Source: a virus. Taken from it: 31,753 nt of DNA. Where the stretch lies: the IMG/VR virus record IMGVR_UViG_3300031787_008915, positions 1 through 31,753 of that record. One strand, written 5' to 3'. Positions 13,645 to 22,037 of the stretch are shown piece after piece. The position numbers and the translations under genes were made by a program. The notes under the pieces were generated by a model. The model did not search any database. It was not told where the DNA came from and saw only the letters and a program-made list of their open reading frames with translations. Positions within the stretch are counted from its first letter, which is position 1; the number at the start of each line of letters is the position of its first letter.

Positions 13645-14582
13645 TTAAATTCTACCGCCGCCATAATTTCAGTTAAGCAAGCTACTAGATTAATTTCTTG
13701 ATCTGCGCAGAATGCTGCTTTGTACTGATAATCAGCTAGCAGAAGAACTAATTGAGGAACCTGTTTAACTTGTTCTGTTAATGTATCGTAAAGCTTTCTA
13801 AAGATTGTACCAGGATCATTGTCAATATTATTAACAACCCAAGTGCGCATTTTCTTCCAGTCACCATCTTTCAAAGATGAGACAAGTTCTTGCATATTCG
13901 ACTCGCCCAAATTAACAAAGATGCCTTCGTCAATTTTGCCTGAAGCTGAATATCTTTGCAGCTCATTCAAGACACGTCGATAATCGGGGAAATGTTTCTC
14001 AATAACCTTTGCAATTACTTTACCGTCTGCCTCGATCTTTTCAATCGTCATAATCTCAGTAACACGCTTGAAGAATGCAGCTGCAATTTTTGGCTTGTCT
14101 GCTTTAGGTAACTTAAACTCAATAACAGCAGTTCTAGAATGAAGCGGAGGAATAATTCTATTCTTAAAGTTACAAGTTAAAATAAACCGACAATTTGCTG
14201 AGAACTCTTCGATGAAAGCTCTAAGAGCAGGTTGTGTAGAGTTAGGATTTAGATAATCTGCCTCGTCTAAAATAACAACCTTTGGCTTACCACTGAATGA
14301 TACAGTAGATGCAAACTGCTTAATTTTAGTACGAAGAACATCGATGCCCGATTCTTCTGAACCGTTAATGATGATATAATCTGTTTCTAACTCTTCACAT
14401 AATGCTCGGGCAACTGTGGTCTTGCCCATACCCGCACCGCCACATAAAAGCATATTCTGAATCTCACCCTTGGCCAACATCTCTTGGAAGATGTGCTTTT
14501 GGTCTGCAGGTAAAATACAATCTTCTAATTTGCGTGGTCGATACTTTTCAACCCACAAAAATTCATTTTCACGATAATCCAT
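13641..14582 (-). CDS. 44: Clamp loader large subunit, AAA+ ATPase (T4 gp44-like)
   Basis: A 313-residue protein (T4 gp44 is 319). Walker A is GGAGMGKT (48-55), Walker B is VVILDEAD with the DEAD box at 106-109, sensor 1 lies in FILTCNFKNRIIPPL, and Arg150 in HSRT is the arginine finger of the SRC-like motif. The N-terminus WVEKYRPRKLEDCILP is the usual clamp-loader start. Four copies plus gp62 load sliding clamp gp45. GAGG precedes the ATG. It is upstream of the 94-residue membrane protein and downstream of the Tat-signal protein. Confidence 0.96.
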   Translation of the reverse strand: MDYRENEFLWVEKYRPRKLEDCILPADQKHIFQEMLAKGEIQNMLLCGGAGMGKTTVARALCEELETDYIIINGSEESGIDVLRTKIKQFASTVSFSGKPKVVILDEADYLNPNSTQPALRAFIEEFSANCRFILTCNFKNRIIPPLHSRTAVIEFKLPKADKPKIAAAFFKRVTEIMTIEKIEADGKVIAKVIEKHFPDYRRVLNELQRYSASGKIDEGIFVNLGESNMQELVSSLKDGDWKKMRTWVVNNIDNDPGTIFRKLYDTLTEQVKQVPQLVLLLADYQYKAAFCADQEINLVACLTEIMAAVEFK

Positions 14583-14599
14583 AATAACCTCATAATATT

Positions 14600-15010
14600 T
14601 TAAGCGTCAAGTGCAACTCGGCGCCACTGTCCATCAACTTCAATCCACAGCCTATCATCTTTACCCACAGACATCTTTACATTATTTTGATTAGGAGTAG
14701 AAGCTCCATTCATAGATAATGCCGGAGATATAATATAACTTGAACCCATTGCAATATATCCATCACTAAAAGTAATAGGCGACGGAGGCGGAGGCGGAGG
14801 CGGTGGCTTATTGTTTGCTGTAAGAACTAAAGTTGTAGAACCTAGTGGGGCTAGGTGACTTATGTCCTCAGCAACAGTAGTACTATTAGCATCAGGTAAA
14901 CTGGGGCCAGCCATCTGGGCGGCTCTATCTTGTAGCAAAGCTGCACCATAGCCAGCACCCAGAGCGCCAAACAAACCGAAGCCTTTAATAAAAGAACGAC
15001 GTCCATTCAT
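14600..15010 (-). CDS. Twin-arginine-signal protein of unknown function, between gp45 and gp44 (136 aa)
   Basis: The N-terminus GRRSFIKGFGLFGALGAGYGA is a textbook Tat signal: R4-R5-x-F-I-K followed by a moderately hydrophobic Ala/Gly-rich helix and a likely cleavage or anchor near residue 30. A Ser/Thr-rich stretch, eight consecutive prolines (69-76) and a small C-terminal beta-like domain (MSVGKDDRLWIEVDGQWRRVALD) follow. It would be folded in the cytoplasm and exported. No catalytic motif is visible. Its start overlaps the gp45 stop as TAATG, so it is translated with replication proteins. Candidate roles are envelope decoration or a virion base protein, both speculative. Confidence 0.78.
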   Translation of the reverse strand: MNGRRSFIKGFGLFGALGAGYGAALLQDRAAQMAGPSLPDANSTTVAEDISHLAPLGSTTLVLTANNKPPPPPPPPSPITFSDGYIAMGSSYIISPALSMNGASTPNQNNVKMSVGKDDRLWIEVDGQWRRVALDA

Positions 15011-15666
15011 TATACCACCGAATCAGGTTCCATTGCGATAAAGTATTCCAATGCCTTTGTAGCATGCTTAAAGTGGAATGCTTTCTTTTTCGAGATTGTT
15101 ACGATATAAGAATCGGGAACAACTTTGAAGTTTTCAACTGCCATGTGGCAATCAAAAGAATGCTCGCTCTTACCGATAATTTTCTTATAGGTATTTGCAG
15201 TATCATTTTTCTTATCACCGATAGTCAAAGTAACATCATCACCTTTGCCTGAAATTGTAATAGTAGGTGCACTGGTAATTGCAGCTGCCTTCATAATCAT
15301 GTTCACATCTTCAGATGACAATGTGAATTGATAGTGATTGTCAACTTCGATACTTTTATCTGGCGCGGCAACAATAACTGTTGGGCTAGAATAGAAGTAT
15401 TCAAATTTGCCGTTGTCTTTAGAGATAGTCAAACTTTTATCACCGAATTCAACATTCTGATTTTCCATCAATGTTAGCAAAGCCAACAAAGAATTTAAAT
15501 CATATACTGCAACTTCTGCGGGGAAGTCTTCAGTAACATCCGCTTTCGCAAAGATGTTCTTAGCAGTACTAATTGTGGACAATGTCTTGCCCTTGCGAAT
15601 CAAAATGTTACTATTGATCGCAGCAAAGTTCTTTAGAACTTGGATTGTTTCATTACTAAATTGCAT
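15010..15666 (-). CDS. 45: Sliding clamp (T4 gp45-like)
   Basis: A 218-residue protein (T4 gp45 is 228). It has the two-domain PCNA-like pattern: start MQFSNETIQVLKNFAAINSN, linker VYDLNSLLALLTLM, and second half FTLSSEDVNMIMKAAAIT. As a trimeric ring it holds gp43 on DNA and, in T4, activates late transcription with gp33/gp55. That matters for the TATAAATA sites found here. The ATG has AAGGAG upstream and overlaps the stop of the DUF3310-like gene as TAATG. Confidence 0.94.
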   Translation of the reverse strand: MQFSNETIQVLKNFAAINSNILIRKGKTLSTISTAKNIFAKADVTEDFPAEVAVYDLNSLLALLTLMENQNVEFGDKSLTISKDNGKFEYFYSSPTVIVAAPDKSIEVDNHYQFTLSSEDVNMIMKAAAITSAPTITISGKGDDVTLTIGDKKNDTANTYKKIIGKSEHSFDCHMAVENFKVVPDSYIVTISKKKAFHFKHATKALEYFIAMEPDSVV

Positions 15667-15953
15667 TATTTAATCTCCTTGGTTTCAATGTCATGCACGT
15701 ATAACAGCATTAATGCATAGTGTAACACCTTTAGTATGTCTTGTCTATTCCTTCCGGCTTTCTTTCCATACCTTTGGACATATTTCATCACGTTTCCAAC
15801 CGTAAATCCAACACCATGTCCGCTGTCAATAATAAATTCGGTGGCTTGAAATTTATTCAATGAATAATGTTGACCATAAGTGGCATCTATATATTCTTTG
15901 AGTTGATTTAAAAGCTCACCCTCATTATACTTATAATTTAATTCTTTCTCCAC
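15666..15953 (-). CDS. DUF3310-type (SaV-like) protein (95 aa)
   Basis: Has the typical DUF3310 core: QATEFIIDSGHGVGF then VMKYVQRYGKK and ILKVLHYALMLLY. Proteins of this type are often labelled nucleotide kinase, but no P-loop is present and biochemical support is thin. The start is GTG at 15953; there is no Met before residue 56, and AAGGATG lies upstream. Its first bases overlap the end of the GT2-like gene by 16 bp. It links the glycan island to gp45 without a visible terminator. Confidence 0.75.
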   Translation of the reverse strand: MEKELNYKYNEGELLNQLKEYIDATYGQHYSLNKFQATEFIIDSGHGVGFTVGNVMKYVQRYGKKAGRNRQDILKVLHYALMLLYVHDIETKEIK

Positions 15954-16663
15954 GGGTATCCATCCTTATATTTTTTTTCCATCATTGCATTGCCCCACAA
16001 AAAGAAGTCGGCTTTGACCGAATCTTCTCTATTCCCAACTCTATAGTTTAACGTATATTTACCGTTGGTATCATATGTAAAACCATATTCTAAAAGTACT
16101 TGCATAATAATACGATCTACTTCTGGCTGGTCGTCGGGATGTCTTGCTCGTCGATACCACAGAGGTGATATTTGTACTGCGATAGGAGTTGGTAAAAAGT
16201 ATGCGCCAACATCTACAAATAATTCTTGTTCGCTTAAGCATGTAGGCCATTTACCTAAATTTTCACAATCATCTAAGCAGATATAATTACTATCTTTATC
16301 TACAATTTTTCTTAATGAGAACGCCCAGTCATTTGTTTCGCAGACTTTAACCAATGATTCTACATGGGTCGGCTCAATAAAATTGTCCTCATCTAAGAAC
16401 ATTACATAATCAGAATCAACTAAGTATGGTATTGCCCCATAAATTCTATGTCCATTGTATTGACTATGTCCTGTATTATAGGGCAATTGCATAATTGTAG
16501 TGTTAAGGCCCTTTGTTGCTGGTACTTTACCTGCAAAGTTTTCGCCGTCAATCACTATTAGATGCTCTACATTGTCGTATGTTTGTGCTGCAACAGATTT
16601 TCTATTCTCTTTAAGATAATGCGAACCCGTTGTAGGTGTAATGACTGTTACTTTTTTAGACAT
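15938..16663 (-). CDS. Glycosyltransferase family 2-like
   Basis: A GT-A transferase of 241 residues. The N-terminus KKVTVITPTTGSHYLKENRKSVAAQT matches the nucleotide-binding start of GT2 enzymes. VMFLDEDNFIEPTHVESLV holds the metal-binding acidic motif (Asp-Glu-Asp 91-93, equivalent to DxD). The later segments are variable and likely bind acceptor. Donor and acceptor are unknown. It overlaps the next upstream gene by 8 bp; the ATG is preceded by GAGGTAG. Confidence 0.85.
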   Translation of the reverse strand: MSKKVTVITPTTGSHYLKENRKSVAAQTYDNVEHLIVIDGENFAGKVPATKGLNTTIMQLPYNTGHSQYNGHRIYGAIPYLVDSDYVMFLDEDNFIEPTHVESLVKVCETNDWAFSLRKIVDKDSNYICLDDCENLGKWPTCLSEQELFVDVGAYFLPTPIAVQISPLWYRRARHPDDQPEVDRIIMQVLLEYGFTYDTNGKYTLNYRVGNREDSVKADFFLWGNAMMEKKYKDGYPWRKN

Positions 16664-17351
16664 AATTTACTACCTCAACTCCTTCAGGAATTCTTACCGG
16701 GATGCCGCCCATATTAGGCTTTCTTGCATCATGGAAAAATATTGCGCCATTGGTCAAACCTTTATAGTATAATTGAAATACTAAATTGTTTAAACCGCTA
16801 TTAATGACGTGCACTTCTTTTGCATTACAGATTGTATCTACATAATCTAACAAATCATCTGTATCTTCTTTTTGTGCTACGTGCTTCGGTAAATCAGATT
16901 TGATATTAAGAGAGAAGCTGCCATAACTACTTGCATCATGTATAAAGATATAGTCTTCGCCTAGCTTTTCTTTTATGTGATTATATAATACTTTAGAACC
17001 TTCTAAATTTGTGGGGAAAACAAATCTATCATACTCTGCCATAGGATCTACATTTGATGTTTCATAGAATGAATCTTCAAATCTATTATAATCGCAATTC
17101 TCAAATCCAACTCTTATTAAAGGATAATTTGTTTCTTGAGCGTACTTTAAAGTATCTGCATGGTCATCCTCAACACCTATAATATGGATATCAGGAAAGT
17201 CTTCGTATAAATGTTTTACTGTTTTAAGATATCTATTTTTGCAGATCAAATCTATATAATAGGTATCCGATAGGGAATGAACAAGACCATTACAAATAAA
17301 ATGGTCTCCTAATCCTGTATGATGGTGTACTATAATTCTTTGTTGTTTCAT
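16656..17351 (-). CDS. GT-B-like glycosyltransferase, heptosyltransferase-like (231 aa)
   Basis: The start RIIVHHHTGLGDHFICNGLV resembles the N-terminal Rossmann loop of heptosyltransferase/GT9-type proteins (GxGD). The second half has a phosphate-loop-like YIFIHDASSYGSFSLN and VINSGLNNLVFQLYYKG, similar to the NSG/PxH site of GT-B enzymes. At 231 residues it is shorter than complete GT9 enzymes (about 330), so it could be a reduced version. It is coupled to its downstream and upstream neighbours by short overlaps. Confidence 0.6.
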   Translation of the reverse strand: MKQQRIIVHHHTGLGDHFICNGLVHSLSDTYYIDLICKNRYLKTVKHLYEDFPDIHIIGVEDDHADTLKYAQETNYPLIRVGFENCDYNRFEDSFYETSNVDPMAEYDRFVFPTNLEGSKVLYNHIKEKLGEDYIFIHDASSYGSFSLNIKSDLPKHVAQKEDTDDLLDYVDTICNAKEVHVINSGLNNLVFQLYYKGLTNGAIFFHDARKPNMGGIPVRIPEGVEVVNYV

Positions 17352-17989
17352 TTTAAAGCTTGATTGTATACTGGGATATCGTTGCCGTCATATGTTTGTC
17401 CGATAAAATCTTTACCGATAAATTCATATGAATTCCTCATCCACATTGTTTCTTTAATGCCGTGCACCATTGCTGTATGCTGCAGGTTAGGCCAAACATA
17501 ATCCCTTAACCAAAATTGATCCATTAGATAAGTATGTTTTTTGTTATATTTAGATTGTTGCTCGATCATGTCTTTATCTAGACCATCCTTTATTCCCCAC
17601 ATACCTGCAAGAATAGGGAATTCGTAATGATTAGCGTGGTCTCGTATAACAGATAGTTTAGCATCTGATGCTAACCATTCATCTACAATTTGTTTTTCTC
17701 TTGCGGATAATCTTGAATCACAATCTCTGGATATTACAATAGTACCAGGTTTCATTGCGTCAAATCTCCAGAATGCTCCGAATGTAAAATCTGTTTCTGG
17801 TCTTATCCATACCTTTGTATTATCAAAAGCATTTAAAGCAGAGATGTATATTCCGGGAACATCTCTACCGCAATAAAACCTACATTCCCATTCTGGAAAA
17901 TATTTTTGTGCTAATTGTGCATTCCTAATAGCACCGACACAATATTTAGGATCCGTGCCCCACAGGCTGAATGATATAATCTTCTGCAT
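17348..17989 (-). CDS. Putative glycosyltransferase with DxD motif (213 aa)
   Basis: Starts MQKIISFSLWGTDPKYCVGA at the ATG 17989; a longer frame from TTG at 18031 adds 14 residues without family-like sequence. The segment GTIVISRDCDSRLSAREKQIVDEWL has a DxD-type site (Asp89, Asp91), and TFGAFWRFDAM precedes it, as in GT-A transferases. Donor and acceptor are unknown. The start overlaps the upstream gene by 44 bp and the stop overlaps the downstream gene as ATGA. Confidence 0.7.
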   Translation of the reverse strand: MQKIISFSLWGTDPKYCVGAIRNAQLAQKYFPEWECRFYCGRDVPGIYISALNAFDNTKVWIRPETDFTFGAFWRFDAMKPGTIVISRDCDSRLSAREKQIVDEWLASDAKLSVIRDHANHYEFPILAGMWGIKDGLDKDMIEQQSKYNKKHTYLMDQFWLRDYVWPNLQHTAMVHGIKETMWMRNSYEFIGKDFIGQTYDGNDIPVYNQALK

Positions 17990-18686
17990 AATATTTAGAT
18001 AATTTTTCTCTGTCACCTTTGATATAACCAAATGCCTCTTTTAAGTCTTTAGGCAATGAATCATATAGTTGCCACATTTCTTTTTCAGCCTGATCTGTAT
18101 TATAATTGGTTCCTCTAGGATGGTCAATAGTATGTGCGTAATCTCGGATAACTGGTCGTTGATTAATAAAACACAACGCGGGGAAAATAATATCCCAACC
18201 CCATCCCATTTTATATTTAGACATATCTATTTTACTCTCCTTGAACCAATTAATTACATCTTTGTGAATGAACCAACAAGTACAATCTGTGTTTGCTACA
18301 ATCTTTAACTTATCAACTGGAAAAGCCAAAGATTCAATATCAGTGCGGCTAGAATCATACCAAGTATAATCGACATTCGGAGCATAGATTCCCCAATCAG
18401 TTTGTTCAAAATATTTTTCAGCATCTGCATATAATTTATCCCAATTATCATATGAAGCATCGCCCTGAATATGGAATAGAACATCGCCGTCGAACAGTTC
18501 AATTGCCTTCATAAACTGATCTGTAAAATAACTGGACTCACCTATGTTATGCCAGTTATCTGCCTTAAGGAGATAATTGTCGTCGCTATTAATAATAATA
18601 GCATTTCTTTGAGATAATTGACGCTGTTTGTTTACTGTGTTATCAAATTGTCCGCGCCAATTAAAAATGAATGTTTGTATATTCAT
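17946..18686 (-). CDS. Putative glycosyltransferase of phage glycan cluster (246 aa)
   Basis: Family not recognised with certainty. The sequence begins MNIQTFIFNWRGQFDNT and has VLFHIQGDASYDNWDKL (possible metal site at Asp76) and IVANTDCTCWFIHKDVINWF, with GT-A-like alternation of strands and helices. Neighbourhood within eleven sugar genes and the pattern support a transferase. The ATG overlaps the GT10 stop as ATGA, with GAGAGAAG as ribosome binding site. It lacks a clear classical DxD. Confidence 0.55.
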   Translation of the reverse strand: MNIQTFIFNWRGQFDNTVNKQRQLSQRNAIIINSDDNYLLKADNWHNIGESSYFTDQFMKAIELFDGDVLFHIQGDASYDNWDKLYADAEKYFEQTDWGIYAPNVDYTWYDSSRTDIESLAFPVDKLKIVANTDCTCWFIHKDVINWFKESKIDMSKYKMGWGWDIIFPALCFINQRPVIRDYAHTIDHPRGTNYNTDQAEKEMWQLYDSLPKDLKEAFGYIKGDREKLSKYYAEDYIIQPVGHGS

Positions 18687-19570
18687 TCTTCTCTCATATC
18701 TATCTTGTTATATACAACAGCATCAAACCAATTCAAGAAGTTGTTGAGAATCATATAATCGCGAGGAATGCCTGAGGCAAGAGGCGGTGCAGATATAACT
18801 CTATTGTAGAGGTCTTCATCCGAATCCAATCGCATAACATAATCAATAACTTCATCTGTGTTATTGAAGTCATGTACATTAATAAAAGACTGTACATTGA
18901 AATCAGATGTTACGGTTGGGCTACCCCAGTAAATAGGAATAGTCCTTGCATAGAATGCGTGTAAAATTTTCTCTGTAGTATAACCGGGATATGAACCAGA
19001 TTCAAAACAGATATTAAATTTGCGCTTTGATAAAAAATCAATTTTAGCAACTTCGCCGTCGAGCTTTGCGTTGATGTTATTATACAACGGACCACCACTA
19101 TCTACTTTTTTAACAGCATTTAGCTTTTTAAAGAATTCATTACGCTCTTCACATTTAGGATTTGATACTACAAATGAAGCAAAGTCTGTTTTTAGTATAG
19201 GATTATGATCACCTAAGATATGATAATACTTATAATTAGTATTATGAATCATATCTAAAGACCACATATAGATTACAAACAAAGGCAAGCGATAGTGCCA
19301 GTTGTTAAAATTGTGGTCGAAGCTAATTGCGTAATGACAATCATAATCTTCTGGTCTTTGATTCTCACCTGTGTAGAAGATCTTGATACAATCCTTTTTA
19401 GAGAACTTTTTATTGTTAGTACCAAAATTAGCATCACCAAAAATTAAATAATCGGGAGTCTCTTTATCTACATCTACAATCTCAATATCAAATCTATTAG
19501 CTAATAGATTGTAAAAGAATTGCATTAAATGGTCATGGGTATCTGTAAACCCTAGTTTCAATTTCTTCAT
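18683..19570 (-). CDS. Alpha-1,3/4-fucosyltransferase-like enzyme (GT10)
   Basis: A 295-residue GT10 protein. The signature lies at ~185-217: KFNICFESGSYPGYTTEKI followed by HAFYARTIPIYWGSP, the GDP-fucose-binding region of the family (FEN...TEK...G.IP.Y.G). The upstream WSLD and SNPKCEERNEFFKKLN match the acceptor/N-terminal half. It transfers fucose (or a related 6-deoxy sugar) from GDP-fucose to an acceptor hexose or N-acetylhexosamine. The donor pathway (GMD and GDP-fucose synthase) is in the same operon. Coupled by ATGA overlaps on both sides. No membrane anchor, so it acts in the cytoplasm. Confidence 0.88.
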   Translation of the reverse strand: MKKLKLGFTDTHDHLMQFFYNLLANRFDIEIVDVDKETPDYLIFGDANFGTNNKKFSKKDCIKIFYTGENQRPEDYDCHYAISFDHNFNNWHYRLPLFVIYMWSLDMIHNTNYKYYHILGDHNPILKTDFASFVVSNPKCEERNEFFKKLNAVKKVDSGGPLYNNINAKLDGEVAKIDFLSKRKFNICFESGSYPGYTTEKILHAFYARTIPIYWGSPTVTSDFNVQSFINVHDFNNTDEVIDYVMRLDSDEDLYNRVISAPPLASGIPRDYMILNNFLNWFDAVVYNKIDMREE

Positions 19571-20541
19571 AGGCTGCTCACCAAAGTATCTAATGATTGA
19601 TTAATGTTTGCTATATCGTCGGCGGTCAATGTGTTAATGTCGCTGATAGGAACAATAGTGTATTCGCATTTATATTCTAAGCTATTAGACATTGTTTCTG
19701 TAGGCTTCTTTCCGCCTGTATGGAATGCTTCACCCCAGCTAACATTGTAGGACAAGAATTTCATATTAGGATTCATGTAATTTGTTTTTGTTTCGCAAAA
19801 TACAAATGGTCCAGAATTCTTACCAACAACAGCATTACAATTTTCACTCAAATAAGAGATTTCTTGTAGGTCACAAATGTTAACTTCTTTATCTTCCCAA
19901 GGAGCTCTTTTATCAACTACTTCAGTGTCGCCGATTACATCATCCGTAAACAAAACATTTTTCTGCTCTGTAGGAAATTTTGTAGTACAAATAAAATGTA
20001 CGTCAGGATATTCTTCGGCCAATGGATTAATAAAATCCTGCATATTGTCAGCAAAAGATTGTCCCGACTTAGGAGGACCATTACAAATTAGAACTTTCTT
20101 ATTTGTATTTTCTTTTAGATAAGAATCGATTTTAGTAACATCAAATTTACTAAAATCTATAGATGGCAGATAGAATTCTTTTTGTTCTTTCAAATAAAAC
20201 TCCACACCAAAGTGATCGTTAATTTGTGCAAAAATCTTTTCCCATTGATGCCACAATGAATTCATATTGATTCCACCGTGTTCGCAGAAAATATCCCAGA
20301 AACATCCGATCCAAGTATTAATATACAACACACCCTCATCTTGATAGAACGGTGTCTTTGGATCAAGATTTGTTGGCTCACCGACTAATGGAATATTCAA
20401 ATCCCTAGTTAGCTTAGGATGATTAAAGTGCATATACTCATAGGTATAGTCGGGCAACTCAGTTTGAATATGACGAATAAACTCTTTATGAGTCAATAGA
20501 TCGCCACGATGGTAGTGATTAAAGAATACTATCTTAGGCAT
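19567..20541 (-). CDS. GT-B-like glycosyltransferase or related sugar protein (324 aa)
   Basis: No exact family. The N-terminus PKIVFFNHYHRGDLLTHKEF resembles the opening loop of GT-B proteins. The central VLICNGPPKSGQSFADNM begins a second Rossmann domain, and NCNAVVGKNSGPFVFCETK looks like the C-terminal donor-binding site (NSG-P, as in heptosyltransferase-like enzymes). It is distantly similar in layout to the protein at 16656-17351. Overlaps GT10 by 4 bp and the 116-residue gene by 8 bp. Confidence 0.55.
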   Translation of the reverse strand: MPKIVFFNHYHRGDLLTHKEFIRHIQTELPDYTYEYMHFNHPKLTRDLNIPLVGEPTNLDPKTPFYQDEGVLYINTWIGCFWDIFCEHGGINMNSLWHQWEKIFAQINDHFGVEFYLKEQKEFYLPSIDFSKFDVTKIDSYLKENTNKKVLICNGPPKSGQSFADNMQDFINPLAEEYPDVHFICTTKFPTEQKNVLFTDDVIGDTEVVDKRAPWEDKEVNICDLQEISYLSENCNAVVGKNSGPFVFCETKTNYMNPNMKFLSYNVSWGEAFHTGGKKPTETMSNSLEYKCEYTIVPISDINTLTADDIANINQSLDTLVSSL

Positions 20542-20884
20542 TATCTACACCTTTATAAAGTTTAACGGAATCTTCTCGCAAAGATTTATTATGTTTAATT
20601 GCATCATCTACAATTAGATTAATTGCCTGTACATAACGAGGTCTTTTAACTTTAAAGCAAATATCGCATTTGCGTTTTAGTTCAGCAATTTCTTCTGCAG
20701 ATGTTGCTGCTTGAATAGCATCTTCTAGCATCCACATTCTGATATGGATAATTGCTAGCTTTTCAATAACTTCGCCAAGGTTGTCTGTTGCTACATATTC
20801 AGAATCTGGCAGACCGGTTTCTGCAAGTACACGGTCTACTGTTTCTTTAATAATTGATTCTATGCTCTCACCTAAATTTTTCAA
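20534..20884 (-). CDS. Small helical protein of the glycan cluster (116 aa), possibly DUF4254-like
   Basis: All-helical protein with the pattern KLAIIHIRMWMLEDAIQAA and CDICFKVKRPRYVQAINLIVDD. It weakly resembles DUF4254-like proteins found in LPS and phage glycan clusters; that link is tentative. It starts at TTG 20884, preceded by AGGAGA at good spacing, with no earlier Met. It overlaps the DegT-like gene by 17 bp and the GT-B-like gene by 8 bp. It may be a structural partner of the transferases. Confidence 0.6.
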   Translation of the reverse strand: MKNLGESIESIIKETVDRVLAETGLPDSEYVATDNLGEVIEKLAIIHIRMWMLEDAIQAATSAEEIAELKRKCDICFKVKRPRYVQAINLIVDDAIKHNKSLREDSVKLYKGVDNA

Positions 20885-22037
20885 AGATTTCTCCTACAAC
20901 CTGTTTTAAAAATGCCATGTCTTTTTCAGTTACAAAATGATTGTTGCCAACATATACGCCTTGATAGTTTACTATGTCTGCGTTTGTTACTGGTCGGTCA
21001 GTATCAATTTTATAATCTTTTAAGAATGGTTGTGTCAATAAATTACCCGCAACAACTGGTCTATATTCAATACCATATTTAACGAATACTTCTTTCATTG
21101 CCTTCATAATCTTAGGAGATCTACAAATGAAGGGGAAACTAAAGCTACTATTTGTTGGCGGATTCTTAATATTATAAAATAAAATAGGATAAGAGTCAAT
21201 AATATCTGTAAACAATTCGTGATTTCTTTTACGAATTGCAATCATTTTGTCCAGACGCTTTAATTGTGACATACCTAATACTGCACAAATTTCATGATTT
21301 CTAAAATTATAACCATCAGTAACAAACAAGAATTGTTTATCAATATCAGGATATGCTTTTGCATAATCATCGAATCTAGTAGACGCGCGAGCCATACCAT
21401 GACTACGTTTCATCTTCATTAGGTCATAAAGGTCGGTGTTGTTGGTCGATACCATGCCGCCTTCAATTGTAGACATATGGTGACCAAAATAGAAACTAAA
21501 TGTTGCACCTAAACTATCCGAGCCTCTTTTATTACCTATCGTATCAGTACAACCATGTGACTCACATACGTCATCTAAAAACAATGCTTTAGGGAATATC
21601 TTTTTCAAGCCTTCATTGTCTGCAGAAAATCCTAAAAGATGAGTAATGAATACTAATTTAATATCATGTTTCTTAGCAATTTTTCTAGCTTCGCTTAAAT
21701 CGAAACTAAAATCGTCAAATTCAATGTCGCAAAATATTGGCTCAAGACCAAGTTGCATAATAGGTGCAACATTCGTCATCCAAGTACAAGCAGGCACTAA
21801 AACTTTATCACCATTCTTTAATCCATACAGTTCTTTAACTGCAGCAATCAATAAGAAGTTAGCTGTACTACCAGATGATACAAACAATGAATGTTTAGCT
21901 CCGAGCCACTCACTCCATTCATTTTCAAACTGTTCTACTTTTTCTCCGAAGGTAAACTTCTTCGCAGTTAAAGTAAAATACGCCATTTTTAATCTATCCA
22001 TGTAGGTGATTGTCTCACCCATTAAAGGCCATCTCAT
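20868..22037 (-). CDS. DegT-family PLP enzyme with His at the Lys site: ColD-like sugar 3-dehydratase
   Basis: A 389-residue DegT/DnrJ/EryC1/StrS fold: VSSGSTAN (PLP phosphate loop, 53-60), VPACTWMTN, DDVCESHG (cofactor aspartate), and FSFYFGHHMSTIEGG. In aminotransferases of this family the last motif has the Schiff-base Lys six residues before the Glu (for example K in the VKPITTGEGG type). Here His186 stands at that place, next to His187. In characterised ColD, His replaces this Lys and the enzyme is a GDP-4-keto-6-deoxymannose 3-dehydratase using PMP and glutamate. Start chosen at ATG 22037 (ATGA overlap, AAGGGG upstream), not 22064. Substrate is inferred from the adjacent GMD gene. Confidence 0.82.
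   Translation of the reverse strand: MRWPLMGETITYMDRLKMAYFTLTAKKFTFGEKVEQFENEWSEWLGAKHSLFVSSGSTANFLLIAAVKELYGLKNGDKVLVPACTWMTNVAPIMQLGLEPIFCDIEFDDFSFDLSEARKIAKKHDIKLVFITHLLGFSADNEGLKKIFPKALFLDDVCESHGCTDTIGNKRGSDSLGATFSFYFGHHMSTIEGGMVSTNNTDLYDLMKMKRSHGMARASTRFDDYAKAYPDIDKQFLFVTDGYNFRNHEICAVLGMSQLKRLDKMIAIRKRNHELFTDIIDSYPILFYNIKNPPTNSSFSFPFICRSPKIMKAMKEVFVKYGIEYRPVVAGNLLTQPFLKDYKIDTDRPVTNADIVNYQGVYVGNNHFVTEKDMAFLKQVVGEIFEKFR

Noticed and set aside
17990-18031. TTG start of the transferase at 17348-17989
   Set aside because: The extension is inside the upstream gene; the ATG at 17989 gives a typical family start.
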